64,000 nt of DNA from Actinomycetes bacterium (GCA_024276495.1 JAJRXC010000020.1:1-64000); one strand, 5' to 3'; counted from the stretch's first letter, positions 52,898-62,602 are shown. Notes: generated by a model not told the origin, from the sequence alone. Numbers and translations are program-made.

Positions 52898-54507
52898 GGC
52901 GCCAGCTCCGAGACATCGGCTCCACCCATGAGAAGGCCGAGTCGTTCGAGGTCGAGGTCACGGCGCGTCATCTCACCGGCGACGCGGCCGCGGCTGAGAA
53001 CGACGATTCGATCGGCGAGGTCGAGGATCTCCTCGAGCTCCGTGGATATCAGCAACACCGCAACTCCGGTCTCGGCCGCCAGACGAAGCTGATCGGACAT
53101 GTATTCGATCGCGCCCACGTCGAGGCCCCGGGTGGGTTGGGCGGCGATGAGGACCTTGGGTTCGTGGCTCAGCTCGCGGGCCAGCACCACCCGCTGCTGA
53201 TTGCCGCCCGACAACGACCACAGTGGCGAGTCCGGGCCTTCACAACTGATGGCGAATCGTTCGATGAGCTCGATCGCCGCGTCGTTCATCCGTCGTCGGT
53301 CGATCACCCCGCGAGGGGCGATCCGTTCGGGTTCGGCCAAGAAGAGGTTCTCGGCCACCGTCATCTCCAGGACGCAGCCCGAGTCGTGTCGGTCCTCGGG
53401 AACGACGGCGATGCCGGCGCGCGACATCGCCCCGGCGACACCACAGCGCACCGGTCGACCGTCGACTCGGACCTCGCCGGCGCTGATCGGTGCGAGGCTC
53501 GAGAGGAGATCGCCCAGCTCTCGTTGTCCGTTGCCCTCCACGCCGGCGACACCGAGGATCTCGCCGGCCCGGACCTCGAATGACAAGTCGTCGAGCAGCA
53601 CTCGGCCGTCGCCGCCTCGCGCCGAGACCCCGACCAGTTCGAGCACGTCGCGTGCGTCGGCCGGTTCGTCGTCGACATCGTCATCGACGGTTGCCGCCTC
53701 CTCGATCCCGAGCCCGAGGGCGGCCCGCTCGGTGCGCAGCGAGACCCATCGACCCACCATGGCCCGGGCGAGACTGGCCGCGTCGCTGTCCGCGGTGGCG
53801 ATGCGTTCGACGACGCTGCCCTGGCGCATGATCGTGATGGTGTCGGTCGCGTGGCGGATCTCTTCGAGCTTGTGGCTGACGAGGGCAACCGCCCGGCCCT
53901 CTTCGTCGACCACCCGTCGCAGCGCATCGAAGAGCTGCTCGGATTCCGCCGGGGTGAGCACCGAGGTCGGCTCGTCGAACACGACGACGTGGGGATCGCG
54001 GCGTAGGCACTTCAGGATCTCGACGCGTTGGCGCATGCCGGCCGGCAGGTCGCCGACCCGCGCGTCGGGCTCGATCGCCAATCCGTAGTGGCGGCTCAGG
54101 TCGCCGACCCGGTCCCGCACCGCGGCGGGGTCGAGCCGACCCACGTCACCGAGGGCGATGTTCTCCCAGACCGTCAGCGCGTCGACCACGCTGAAGTGCT
54201 GGTGGACCATCCCGATCCCCTTGCCGGCCGCGTCGATCGGGTCGGTGATCGTGACGGACTGTCCGTCGATGATGACCTCGCCGCGGTCGGGGTGGACGAG
54301 GCCGATCAGCACCTTCATGAGGGTGGACTTGCCGGCACCGTTCTCGCCGAGGATCCCGTGAATCCGGCCGCGCTGCAGCGCGAGATCGACACCGTCGCAG
54401 GCGACGACCCGACCGAATCGTTTCGTGATGTCGACCAACTCGACGGCCGCGGGGCCCGGGGTCTGCACCCCGGGCCCCGCCGTCGTGGTGGAGGGATCTC
54501 CTGTCAC
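52894..54507 (-). CDS. ABC transporter ATPase with two nucleotide domains, BMP/nucleoside type
   Basis: 537 residues. First domain: ILGENGAGKSTLMKVLIG, GMVHQHFSVVDALTVWENI, VFDEPTSVLTPAE. Second domain: GVAGVEGNGQRELGDLL (degenerate Walker A), VPEDRHDSG, LSGGNQQRVVLAREL and AAQPTRGLDVGAIEY. This is the YufO/NupO type. GTG 54507 gives 10 bases between stop of the binding protein and start; a 14-bp hairpin at 54449-54480 lies inside the first coding bases, so a later start (for example TTG near 54438) is possible. Confidence 0.9.
   Translation of the reverse strand: MTGDPSTTTAGPGVQTPGPAAVELVDITKRFGRVVACDGVDLALQRGRIHGILGENGAGKSTLMKVLIGLVHPDRGEVIIDGQSVTITDPIDAAGKGIGMVHQHFSVVDALTVWENIALGDVGRLDPAAVRDRVGDLSRHYGLAIEPDARVGDLPAGMRQRVEILKCLRRDPHVVVFDEPTSVLTPAESEQLFDALRRVVDEEGRAVALVSHKLEEIRHATDTITIMRQGSVVERIATADSDAASLARAMVGRWVSLRTERAALGLGIEEAATVDDDVDDEPADARDVLELVGVSARGGDGRVLLDDLSFEVRAGEILGVAGVEGNGQRELGDLLSSLAPISAGEVRVDGRPVRCGVAGAMSRAGIAVVPEDRHDSGCVLEMTVAENLFLAEPERIAPRGVIDRRRMNDAAIELIERFAISCEGPDSPLWSLSGGNQQRVVLARELSHEPKVLIAAQPTRGLDVGAIEYMSDQLRLAAETGVAVLLISTELEEILDLADRIVVLSRGRVAGEMTRRDLDLERLGLLMGGADVSELAP
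54449..54480 (-). terminator. 14-bp GC hairpin at the 5' end of the ATPase gene
   Basis: GCGGGGCCCGGGGT and its exact reverse complement pair around a four-base loop. It begins about 25 bases downstream of GTG 54507. It may lower read-through or protect the upstream mRNA, so that the binding protein is made in excess over the ATPase. Confidence 0.55.
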
Positions 54508-54517
54508 GCCGGGGACA

Positions 54518-55759
54518 TCAGCCTGCGTAGGCCTCGCCCTTGATGGCGCCGAACGCCTCGGCGAGCTCGCCGTTGGCGATCCTCGCATAGACCTCGTCCA
54601 TCGCGGCCTGCTGCTCCGGAGTGGCGTCGCAGATCACGGCGCCGGGTTCCGGATCGATGCCGACGAGGAACCGTTTCGTCTGTCCTTCCTGGACATCGCC
54701 GCTCAGGATCTGCGGGAAGATCGCGTTGACGTAGTCGCCGCCGTCGAATCGCACGGCGATGTCGTAGTCGAGCTCCTCGCTCGCGCCACAGACGTTGCTG
54801 GCCCCCGCACTCATCGTGATCAGGCCGGCTTCCTCCGCGGCCTCCACGACGGGACGATGGGCACCGCCGAGATACGGCACCACGGCACCGGCGCCGTCGG
54901 CGATCGCGTTGTTGAGCGCCTCGGTGGCATTGGCCACGTTGTCGAAGTCGAACGGGAAGTCTCCCGATGGCACATAGGTGACCGAGTAGTCGGGATTCGT
55001 GTCGGTGAGCCCCAGCTGGAAGGCCAAGAAGAACTCCTTTTCGAAGCCGAGGTCGCAGCAGCCGATGAAGGCGACATCACTGCTGTCACCGGATTCCATC
55101 AGCAGCGCGGTCGCGACACCTGCGGTGTAGGCGATCTCCGAACCGTCGTCGAGGCTCTGGGCCAGACCCGGGGTGTCGGGGAATCCCGCACCACAGTTGC
55201 AGTACCAGAACACGTCGGAGAACTGTTCGGTGAGGTCACCGAGCGGTTCGGCGATCTCGGAGGCGCCGACGATGACGATGTCGACCTGGGCGGCGAGATC
55301 CGCCAACGCGGTCGCCGCGTCGGCCGCGTCGATCTCGTCGACGACGATCGGCTCGTTGAACCCGTTCTCCTCCGACACGGCCTGGGCCGCATCGACGACC
55401 GCCTGGTAGTAGGCGCCGTCGTTGGCCGGACCGGCCGCGGCGACCCCGATGGTGATCGAACCATCGCCGTTGGCGTCGAAGTCGGCAACGATCTGGTCCA
55501 TCTCGTCGTCGGCCATCTCGTCGTCGGCCATCTCGTCATCGGCCATCTCGTCATCGGCCATCTCGTCATCGGCCATCTCGTCATCGGCCATCTCGTCGTC
55601 AGCCGCATCGTCTGCGTTGTCGTCGGCCGCGGACGAGTCGTCCGGGGGTGGGCTCGTCGTGTCGTCGGAGCTGTCGTTGCCACAGGCGGCCGCGAACAAC
55701 GCGATCGCCACCAGCAATGCGAACAACCGCATCGGATGTTTCAGGATCTTCTTGGGCAT
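54518..55759 (-). CDS. BMP-family ABC substrate-binding lipoprotein (nucleoside type)
   Basis: 413 residues. The lipoprotein signal (lipobox FAAAC, C26) is followed by an acidic spacer with seven DDEM-type repeats (residues about 54-87), then [11 protein letters not shown]. The ligand domain has [24 protein letters not shown] (shortened [13 protein letters not shown]), [34 protein letters not shown] and [15 protein letters not shown]/Med proteins bind purine nucleosides in PnrA and related systems. GGAAGGGA precedes ATG 55759. First gene of the importer, 27 bases after a Rieske oxygenase gene, so the ligand may be that enzyme's substrate. Confidence 0.9.
   Translation of the reverse strand: MPKKILKHPMRLFALLVAIALFAAACGNDSSDDTTSPPPDDSSAADDNADDAADDEMADDEMADDEMADDEMADDEMADDEMADDEMDQIVADFDANGDGSITIGVAAAGPANDGAYYQAVVDAAQAVSEENGFNEPIVVDEIDAADAATALADLAAQVDIVIVGASEIAEPLGDLTEQFSDVFWYCNCGAGFPDTPGLAQSLDDGSEIAYTAGVATALLMESGDSSDVAFIGCCDLGFEKEFFLAFQLGLTDTNPDYSVTYVPSGDFPFDFDNVANATEALNNAIADGAGAVVPYLGGAHRPVVEAAEEAGLITMSAGASNVCGASEELDYDIAVRFDGGDYVNAIFPQILSGDVQEGQTKRFLVGIDPEPGAVICDATPEQQAAMDEVYARIANGELAEAFGAIKGEAYAG
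55501..55600 (-). repeat. 15-bp tandem repeat encoding the acidic linker
   Basis: Six consecutive 15-base units of the form TCTCGTCATCGGCCA (two with a G for A) and a seventh, diverged unit. They encode repeated DDEMA. The whole-codon unit allows copy-number change without frameshift. Confidence 0.9.
55659..55759 (-). repeat. signal-peptide module, copy 2
   Basis: Ungapped match to 46896-46996, about 87 of 101 bases identical, including silent positions in CGNDSSDDT. Confidence 0.8.
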
Positions 55760-55786
55760 GGGTCCCTTCCTTTTCTGTACGAACGG

Positions 55787-56956
55787 TTAGTGGGTCGTCG
55801 GCCAGTTCTCGCGATAGCGCGAGATCAGCCAGCGATTGAATTGCACATGGCTCTCTTCTTGCCATGAGTAGCGCCCTCTCGGGGCGAACCGGGAACGAAG
55901 CCCCTGTTGCACCTTCATGGTCGCATCCTGGTCCTGCTCCACGAAGACCTGGACGCCGGCGTCGGACAACGCCAGCTTTCGGTCGAACAACGGGTCCTCG
56001 AGCGAGGACGGGTGAAAGAGATAGCCGATCTCCACATCGATCGACTCGGGCCCGGTCGGGCGGATCAGGAAGAAGAAGCACTGATCCGGGGCCGTACCGA
56101 AGCACAACATGGGAGGGATGAGGGCGAACGTCGACCGGCTCCGCTCCTCCTCGGTGAGATCGGGAAAGATCTCCATGATGGCCCGGTGGGTCGCGTTGAA
56201 CCCACCGTCGATGTGGGTGTAGCCCGCAGTGCGGAAGATGACGTTGGACCCCTCGGTCCATTCGACGGGGAACGCGGACTTCGACGACGGGCAGAAGTCC
56301 TGGACGAACTGGTGGAGTCGGTTCGCGTGGTAGCCGTCGTTGAAGTTCTCGAACATCACCTTCCAGTTCCACGGCATCCCCTCCATGGTGAAGGTGCCCG
56401 GGCAGACGGCGTTCTCCAGGTCGTAGTTGACGAGATAGGGCTCGTAGCCGGCCATCGTCGGGGCGAACGGGGCGGCCTCGGGATCGAAGTTGACGAAGAT
56501 GAACCCGGCCCATTCCTCGACCAGGAGATTCGGGAGCCCGTGCTCGCTCTTGTCGAAGTTCTCGGTCCGCTCCATCGCCGGCGCACCCAGCAGCCGACCG
56601 TCGAGCGCGAAGTTCCAGTGGTGGTAGGGGCACTTGAAGGTCGAGTTGTTGCCGTGTCCCTCGCAGAGCTGCATGGCCCGGTGTTGGCAGACCGCGCTCA
56701 TCGCCCGCACCGATCCCTGCTTGTCGCGGGTCACGATGATCGGTTCGTTCATCAGCGTGACCGTGAACCAGTCGCCGGTTTCGGGGATCTTCTCGGCCCG
56801 CCCGACACAGAGCCACTCCTTCATGAAGAGCGCCTCGGATTCGAACGCGAGGAACTCCTCGGAGGTGTACAGCTCCGGGGGGAGCGTCGCGGCGGTCGAC
56901 ACGTCCGAAACGGATGCGTCGAGGCTGGCCAGCAGCTCGGCAGTGAGAATGCTCAT
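55787..56956 (-). CDS. Rieske non-haem iron oxygenase, alpha subunit type
   Basis: 389 residues. Rieske cluster ligands C90-x-H92 (VCQHRAM) and C109-xx-H112 (CPYHHW). The catalytic domain has [13 protein letters not shown], giving bridging D207 and iron ligands H210 and H215, with an Asp in QDQDAT as likely third ligand. Such oxygenases dihydroxylate rings or demethylate N- or O-methyl groups. No beta subunit, ferredoxin or reductase gene is nearby. ATG 56956 overlaps the ligase stop. Quaternary-amine or aromatic substrates are both possible. Confidence 0.9.
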   Translation of the reverse strand: MSILTAELLASLDASVSDVSTAATLPPELYTSEEFLAFESEALFMKEWLCVGRAEKIPETGDWFTVTLMNEPIIVTRDKQGSVRAMSAVCQHRAMQLCEGHGNNSTFKCPYHHWNFALDGRLLGAPAMERTENFDKSEHGLPNLLVEEWAGFIFVNFDPEAAPFAPTMAGYEPYLVNYDLENAVCPGTFTMEGMPWNWKVMFENFNDGYHANRLHQFVQDFCPSSKSAFPVEWTEGSNVIFRTAGYTHIDGGFNATHRAIMEIFPDLTEEERSRSTFALIPPMLCFGTAPDQCFFFLIRPTGPESIDVEIGYLFHPSSLEDPLFDRKLALSDAGVQVFVEQDQDATMKVQQGLRSRFAPRGRYSWQEESHVQFNRWLISRYRENWPTTH

Positions 56957-58509
56957 GACGTGGAAACCTCATCTTTCGGCACGGGCGCGTCGAGGACGCG
57001 CTCCTTCAGGACGAACTTGCGGATCTTGCCGACGCTCGTTCGGGGGAGCTCGGCGAGAATCGTGATGTCGCGGGGCTGCTTGGCCTTGCCCAGTCGGGCT
57101 GCGCACCAGACCCGAAGGTCGTCGGTGGCGGGCGGATCGGCCGCGTCGGCCGGCACGACGAACGCGACGGGGATCTCGTCACGGATCGGATCGGGGGCGC
57201 CGACGACGGCGGCTTCGAAGACCTGTGGATGGGAGCCGAGCACCGCTTCGACCTCGGTGATCGACACGTTCTCGCCGGCGACCTTGAGCACATCGGACCG
57301 GCGCCCGTCGAAGAAGAACCGGCCGTCGGTGTCGCACCGGGCCCGGTCCCCGGTGCGAAACCAGTCGCCGCGAAAACTCGCCGCGGTCGTGTCGGGGTCG
57401 TCGAGATAGCCAGCGAACAAGGTGATCCCCGGCTCACCCCGGACCACGATCTCGCCGACGGTGCCGGCAGCGACCGGTCGACCCTCGGGGTCGTGGACCT
57501 CCACCTCACACCCGGCGGTCACGAACCCCATCGAATCGGGTCGTGGGGCCACGGCCTGATCGGTGAGCACGGCCGGAATCGTCTCCGTCATCCCGTAGAG
57601 CTGGCGGGGTCGACATCCGAACCACTCCGAGATCGTGTCGTAGTGCTCGCCGGTGAGGTTCTGGGCGAACCAGCAATGGCGCAGTGTCACGCCGGGCGTC
57701 GGCTCGCCCCGGGCCAGGATCATCCGCATCGGCGCGGCGAAGAGGCTGGCGCACGTCGCCTCGTGGCGCGCCGCCTGGGAAAGGAATCCGCTCGCCGAGA
57801 ACGTCGGCATCAGCGCGACCGAGGCGCCGGCCCAGATCGCCGACGCGAAGGAGTAGTACTGGGCGTTGGCGTGGAACAGCGGAAGCACCACCAGTTGCCG
57901 GTCGTCGGGTTCGAGATCGGCGGCGTCGGCCATCGTCCTGCCCGCGAACGCGTAGTTGGCCTGGGTGACCTCCACCCCCTTCGGGCGACCGGTCGTGCCG
58001 CTGGTGAACATCACCGCGGCCCGATCGCTCGGCCCGGGATCGGCCCAACCGGCGAAGTCGGTGTCGGCGAAGCGGTCGAGCGCGGCGTCGGTCTCGTCGA
58101 TCTCGACGACGGTGAGGCCGGGAGGAGCCGCGCCCAGATAGAGGTCGCGACGAGCCGTCGAGCAAAAGCCCACCACCGGCGTGGTGCGCATGATGTGATC
58201 GGCGAGCTCGGGTTCTCGTCCCATGGGGTCGCTCGGAACGATCCAGGCGCCGAGCCGCAGCGCCGCGATCCAGACGGCGACGAAGGTCGGACAGTTGGTG
58301 AGCGCGAGGTGCACGGCGGAGCCCGGCCCGACCCGTTCGGCGGCCAGGAAACCGGCGACGCGGCCGACGACGCGATCGAACTCGCCATAGGTCCAGCTCG
58401 TGACCACCCCGTCGGGGGCCTCGAAGATCAAGAAGACGTGGTCGGGGTGCGCGTCGACGCCGTCGGCCCACAACTGGGCGAACGTCATCGGATCCGGCCA
58501 GGTCGACAT
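56953..58509 (-). CDS. AMP-forming acyl-CoA ligase (CaiC-like)
   Basis: 518 residues, ANL superfamily. AMP loop VMFTSGTTGRPKGVEVT, RQLYGMTE, TGDRARCDTDGRFFFDGR, KVAGENVSITEVEAVL and the C-terminal lysine in RTSVGKIRKFVLKE are all present. The N-terminus WADGVDAHPDHVFLIFE resembles crotonobetaine/carnitine-CoA ligases and related short-chain ligases. It activates a carboxylate to its CoA ester. Four-base overlap with the Rieske gene downstream; three bases after hyuB. This suggests the pathway ends in or passes through a CoA thioester. Confidence 0.88.
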   Translation of the reverse strand: MSTWPDPMTFAQLWADGVDAHPDHVFLIFEAPDGVVTSWTYGEFDRVVGRVAGFLAAERVGPGSAVHLALTNCPTFVAVWIAALRLGAWIVPSDPMGREPELADHIMRTTPVVGFCSTARRDLYLGAAPPGLTVVEIDETDAALDRFADTDFAGWADPGPSDRAAVMFTSGTTGRPKGVEVTQANYAFAGRTMADAADLEPDDRQLVVLPLFHANAQYYSFASAIWAGASVALMPTFSASGFLSQAARHEATCASLFAAPMRMILARGEPTPGVTLRHCWFAQNLTGEHYDTISEWFGCRPRQLYGMTETIPAVLTDQAVAPRPDSMGFVTAGCEVEVHDPEGRPVAAGTVGEIVVRGEPGITLFAGYLDDPDTTAASFRGDWFRTGDRARCDTDGRFFFDGRRSDVLKVAGENVSITEVEAVLGSHPQVFEAAVVGAPDPIRDEIPVAFVVPADAADPPATDDLRVWCAARLGKAKQPRDITILAELPRTSVGKIRKFVLKERVLDAPVPKDEVSTS

Positions 58510-58512
58510 GCG

Positions 58513-60096
58513 CTACTGCTCCGCTGTCCCGTAGCCGCCGCCGCCGGGAAGCTCCAGGCGCACCACGTCGTCGCCGGTGAGGGTGATGCGGGCCTGGGTC
58601 TCGACCGCTTCGCCGTTGACGGTGAACCCTCCGGGTGCTCCCGCACCGCCACCGAAAACGCCGAGTGGCGGTTCGGCCAGGCGGCTCGTGACGGCGTTGA
58701 GTTGCCACGGGTTCTCGGTGGCGGCGGGGAACTCGATGGTCTGACCGAGCCCGCCCACCTGGGCGCCGGCCCCGCCGGAACCGGGCAGGAGGGACTTCTC
58801 CCGGAACCGGATGGGGGCCGACGCCTCGACGACTTCGATCGGAACCGCGGAGACACCGGTGGGGTACGAGCAGGCGTTCAGCCCCGGTTTGGTCGCCCGG
58901 GCACCGACACCGCCTGCGTAGGTGAACATCGCGGTGATGAACGGGCTTCCGTCGGCGTGGTTTCCGTTGACCTGCATGGTCCACACCGCACCCGCGCCCT
59001 CGGCCATCGCGGCCTCGGGCCGGACCTGGGCGAGCGCCTTCAACAAGGCGTTGGGCAAGAACATGCCGACCACGTGGCGGGCGGTGCCGGGTTGAGGGCT
59101 GACCGCGTTGACGATCGACCCTTCGGGGGCCTTCACCTTGATCGGGCCGAGGCTGCCGTGGTTGTTCGGGATGTCGGGGTTGAGCACCGACCGCACCGTG
59201 AACGTCGTGTAGGCGTGGGTGTAGTTCATCACCACGTTGATGCCCCAGGGCGACGCCGGAGAGGTGCCCTCGTAGTCGACCGTGATCTCTCCGGCGTCGG
59301 CGTCGACGATCAGGGCGCACACGATGTCGATGCGGCTGCCGTCGGCGAGGTCGAGCACCGCGCTCGCCTCGTAGCGGCCGCTCGGCAGCTCGCGGATGCT
59401 CTCGCGGGTGGCCGCCTCGGACCGCTCGATGATCTCGTCGGCGAGGCCTTCGATGTCGGTGAGGCCGTGGGCCTCGCACAAGGTGTCGAGCCGTTGGGCG
59501 CCGACCTCGCCGGACGCCATCTGGGCGTGGAGGTCGCCGGCCATGTGATCGGGTTGGCGCACATTGGAGAGGATGAACTTCCAGACGTCGTCGTTTCGCT
59601 CCCCCCGCGTCATCAGCTTGCAGATCGGGATCCAGAGGCCTTCTTCGAACACGTCGCGGCCACCGGCCCCGATCCCGTATCCGCCCACGTCGGTGTGATG
59701 GATCGTCGACCCGAAGAACGCGATGATGCGGCCGTCGCGCCATGCAGGCACGAGGACGGTGACATCGAGGAGTTGCCCGGCTGTCTTGTAGGGGTCGTTG
59801 GTGATGAGGACGTCGCCCGGCTCGATCGTGTCGAGGGGATACTCCTCGAGCATCTTCGCCGCGCCGATCGCGAGCGAGTTGATGTGGCCGGGGGTTCCGG
59901 TCACCGCCTGGGCGACCATCCGACCCCGCCGGTCGAACACGGCGTTGGCGAGATCCCCGGCTTCCCGCACGATCGGCGAGAAGGCCGACCGTTGCAACGC
60001 CCGGGCCTGCTCGTTGACGGTGGAGATGAGCGACTGCCAGAGGATCTCGAGTTCGATCGGGTCGAACCGGTCCTCTCGTGGTTCGGTGAGGGTCAT
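58513..60096 (-). CDS. hyuB: hydantoinase/oxoprolinase-type subunit B
   Basis: 527 residues. Family motifs include DPIELEILWQSLISTVNEQA, RMVAQAVTGTPGHINSL, DVLITNDPYKTAGQLLDV, FFGSTIHHTDVGGYGIG and the Gly-rich end ELPGGGGYGTAEQ. With subunit A it makes an ATP-dependent enzyme of the N-methylhydantoinase, 5-oxoprolinase or acetone/acetophenone-carboxylase group. ATGA overlap with hyuA. The reaction cannot be chosen between ring opening and carboxylation from sequence alone. Confidence 0.9.
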   Translation of the reverse strand: MTLTEPREDRFDPIELEILWQSLISTVNEQARALQRSAFSPIVREAGDLANAVFDRRGRMVAQAVTGTPGHINSLAIGAAKMLEEYPLDTIEPGDVLITNDPYKTAGQLLDVTVLVPAWRDGRIIAFFGSTIHHTDVGGYGIGAGGRDVFEEGLWIPICKLMTRGERNDDVWKFILSNVRQPDHMAGDLHAQMASGEVGAQRLDTLCEAHGLTDIEGLADEIIERSEAATRESIRELPSGRYEASAVLDLADGSRIDIVCALIVDADAGEITVDYEGTSPASPWGINVVMNYTHAYTTFTVRSVLNPDIPNNHGSLGPIKVKAPEGSIVNAVSPQPGTARHVVGMFLPNALLKALAQVRPEAAMAEGAGAVWTMQVNGNHADGSPFITAMFTYAGGVGARATKPGLNACSYPTGVSAVPIEVVEASAPIRFREKSLLPGSGGAGAQVGGLGQTIEFPAATENPWQLNAVTSRLAEPPLGVFGGGAGAPGGFTVNGEAVETQARITLTGDDVVRLELPGGGGYGTAEQ

Positions 60097-62192
60097 GCCG
60101 ACTCCCTGCTGGTGGTGGTCCGGCTGGCGATCAGACTGCCGTCGGCGGAGACCTCGACCGTCCAGCCGGGGCGGATCACCGAGGTCGTCTCGCGCTCCTC
60201 CACGACCGCCGGTCCCGCGAAGCTCGCTCCGGCCCCGAGATCGGACCGCCGGTACACCGGGGCGTCGACCGCGTCGTGGCCACGACCGAAGACCATCGGC
60301 CGGTGGCTCCTCGCCACCGGCGCGCCGTCGCCGTCGGCCAGGGAGGCGTCGGGTTCGACCACCGAGGTCGTCGCCAGGGCCGACAGTCGCCAGGTGACGG
60401 CCTCGACCGCGACGTCCGGGATCTCCATGCCGTAGATGCGGCGATACTCGGCCGCGAACGCGGCGATCACCTCGTCGGCCGAGGCCGGCCAGGCATCGCC
60501 CTCGCCGACCCAGATGGTGATCTCGTTGCCCTGACCGGCGTAGCGGGCGTCGACGCCGTAGCGGAACACGATCTTGTCTGCCGGCACGCCGGCGGCCTGC
60601 AGCACCCGGCGGCCCTCGTCCCGGAGCTCGTCGAGCAGGTGGTCACGGGCCTCGAGGTCGACGTCGTCGATCGGTCGGGGCAGGGAGCGGGCGAGGTCGA
60701 TCCGCACCGGCGACACGAGGGTGCCGAACGCGGAGAGGACACTCGCGTTGACCGGGAACACCACCGTGTCGGCTTCGAGGAGCTCCGCGACGCCGCAGGC
60801 ATGGACGGGACCGGCGCCGCCGAAGGCGATGAGCGGGATGCCTCGCAGATCGATGCCCATCTCGACCCCGTGCATCCGGGCGGCGGCCGCCATGTTCTGG
60901 TTGACGACCTCGTGCACGCCGGCGGCCGTGTCGATGAGCGCCAGACCGAGCTCGTCGGCGACACCTTGCATGGCGGCTTCGGCCAACGAGGCATCGAGGG
61001 GCATGTCGCCGCCGAGGAAGGCGTCGGGGTCGAGGAGTCCGAGGAGCACGTCGGCATCGGTGACGGTGGGGACGGTACCGCCGCGGCCGTAGCTCGCCGG
61101 GCCGGGCTCGGCCCCCGCCGACTCGGGACCGACCTTGAGGAGGCCGAACTGGTCGACTCGCGCCAGGCTTCCGCCGCCGGCGCCGATCTCGACGAGGTCG
61201 ACCGACGGGACCGAGACGGGAAAGCCGGAGCCCTTCTTGAACCGGTAGGCCCGGGCGACCTCGAAGCTGTTGGTGAGCTCGGGTTCGCCGTGTTCGATCA
61301 GGCAGGCCTTGGCGGTGGTGCCACCCATGTCGAAGCAGAGCAGCGGGTCGACGTCGAGCCGCTTGGCGAACCAGCTACCGGCGAGGGCGCCGGCGGCCGG
61401 GCCCGACTCCACGAGGCGGATCGGGCCGCGGGCGGCGTCTTCAGCCGACACCACACCCCCGTTCGAGAGCATCATCAGCACGGAGCCACCGAAGCCCTCG
61501 GCCGACAACCACTTCTGGAGCTCATCGAGATAGGGGCCGATCACCGGCATCGTGGCGGCGTTGCACGCGGTGGTGACCATCCGCGGGTACTCGCGGATCT
61601 GGGGGGAGATCTCGGCCGAGAGGCACACCGGCACGCCGAGCTCGTCTCGGAGGTATTCGGCGACCGCCGTCTCGTTGGCGTGGTTGACGTAGGAGTTGAG
61701 GAAGCAGAGGGCGACGGATTCGACGTCGGCGGCCGAGAGATCGGCGGCGAGGGCTTCGAGCGCGGTCGTCGAGGGTTCGGTGATCACCCGACCGTCGGCG
61801 CCGGTCCGCTCGTCGATCTCGAAGGTGAGCTCACGCGGGATGGGGGGCGCCGGGAACTCGATCTGGAGGTCGTACATGTCGTAGCGATGCTCGTCGCGGA
61901 TCAAGAGGGTGTCGCCGAATCCGCGGGTGGTGACCAGGCCGGCCCGACCGGTCTTCCCCTCGATCAACGCGTTGGTGATGAGCGTGGTGGCGTGCACGAT
62001 CGGGGCCGTGATCTCGCCGGCCTGGACGCCGGCCGCCGCCAGCAGCTGGGTGACGCCGGTGCGGACGCCGTCGAGCGGGGCGCTCGGGGTCGTGAGGGTC
62101 TTGGCCACGACGACCCGGCCGCTCGCGCCGTCGAGCAGCACGAGATCGGTGAAGGTGCCGCCGATGTCGACGGCAAGGCGCCAGTCGGTCAT
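60093..62192 (-). CDS. hyuA: hydantoinase/oxoprolinase-type subunit A (ATP-binding)
   Basis: 699 residues. ASKHA-type phosphate loops VDIGGTFTDLVLLDG near the start and LLCFDMGGTTAKACLI; also LVTTRGFGDTLLIRDEHRYD, ESGPAAGALAGSWF and IAFGGAGPVHACGVAELL. These define HyuA. ATG 62192 (MTDWRLAV) is preferred over a longer frame because it shares one base with the cupin stop (TGATG coupling). The gene order cupin-hyuA-hyuB after a Rieske gene suggests cleavage of a heterocyclic lactam or imide, which is inference. Confidence 0.9.
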   Translation of the reverse strand: MTDWRLAVDIGGTFTDLVLLDGASGRVVVAKTLTTPSAPLDGVRTGVTQLLAAAGVQAGEITAPIVHATTLITNALIEGKTGRAGLVTTRGFGDTLLIRDEHRYDMYDLQIEFPAPPIPRELTFEIDERTGADGRVITEPSTTALEALAADLSAADVESVALCFLNSYVNHANETAVAEYLRDELGVPVCLSAEISPQIREYPRMVTTACNAATMPVIGPYLDELQKWLSAEGFGGSVLMMLSNGGVVSAEDAARGPIRLVESGPAAGALAGSWFAKRLDVDPLLCFDMGGTTAKACLIEHGEPELTNSFEVARAYRFKKGSGFPVSVPSVDLVEIGAGGGSLARVDQFGLLKVGPESAGAEPGPASYGRGGTVPTVTDADVLLGLLDPDAFLGGDMPLDASLAEAAMQGVADELGLALIDTAAGVHEVVNQNMAAAARMHGVEMGIDLRGIPLIAFGGAGPVHACGVAELLEADTVVFPVNASVLSAFGTLVSPVRIDLARSLPRPIDDVDLEARDHLLDELRDEGRRVLQAAGVPADKIVFRYGVDARYAGQGNEITIWVGEGDAWPASADEVIAAFAAEYRRIYGMEIPDVAVEAVTWRLSALATTSVVEPDASLADGDGAPVARSHRPMVFGRGHDAVDAPVYRRSDLGAGASFAGPAVVEERETTSVIRPGWTVEVSADGSLIASRTTTSRESA

Positions 62193-62575
62193 CAGCACTC
62201 CCTCAGGTCGTCGCGCGGTGGTGAGAACACGTCGAGGATCCAGCACTCGCCGAACTCGTCGTCACCGATGAACACGCTGTCGCCGTGCCACACGCCGGTG
62301 GGGGCGAGATAGGAGTCGTGGGTGTCGAGGACGACTCGCTGCTCGGTGTCGACGTCGTCGGCGATCCGGAAGTCGAGTGAGCCCCGCACGATGATGCCGA
62401 GCTGTTCGTGATCGTCGTGCTTGTGCATGAACGAGCCGGTGGCGCCGCCGGTGATTCGCCAGAAGCAGAGCTGGAGCGAGTCACCGGTGATGACGCGACG
62501 TCGGAACCCCTCCCGGTCGGTGTCGCAGAACGCGTCGTCGTCGTAGAAGTAGCAGTACTGGGCGGCCAGGTTCAC
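62192..62575 (-). CDS. small cupin protein
   Basis: 127 residues, one cupin barrel. FWRITGGATGSFMHKHDDHEQLGIIVRGSLDFRI (quoted in parts: GSFMHKHDDHEQLG gives the HxH...E metal ligands) and DSYLAPTGVWHGD supplies the last His. It could be a metal-dependent isomerase or hydrolase, or a ligand sensor. GTG start 62575. First gene after the operator at 62606-62618 and coupled to hyuA. Confidence 0.82.
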   Translation of the reverse strand: MNLAAQYCYFYDDDAFCDTDREGFRRRVITGDSLQLCFWRITGGATGSFMHKHDDHEQLGIIVRGSLDFRIADDVDTEQRVVLDTHDSYLAPTGVWHGDSVFIGDDEFGECWILDVFSPPRDDLREC

Positions 62576-62586
62576 GAGTCGACGAC

Positions 62587-62602
62587 TCCAGACGTTTCTG
62601 GA
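62587..62602 (-). promoter_or_regulatory. short hairpin in the cupin leader
   Basis: TCCAGA-CGTT-TCTGGA is a perfect six-bp hairpin between the proposed -10 and the cupin start. It may mark the 5' leader or a second protein site. Confidence 0.35.

Noticed and set aside
55480-55510. True EF-hand or dockerin in the BMP lipoprotein
   Set aside because: [11 protein letters not shown] matches only the first part of a calcium loop and runs straight into the first strand of the binding domain; no second loop is present.
57229-60435. 1068-codon plus-strand frame opposite the ligase and hyuB
   Set aside because: The minus-strand proteins carry full catalytic motifs; the plus-strand frame is a compositional shadow. 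The same holds for 60276-62312 opposite hyuA.
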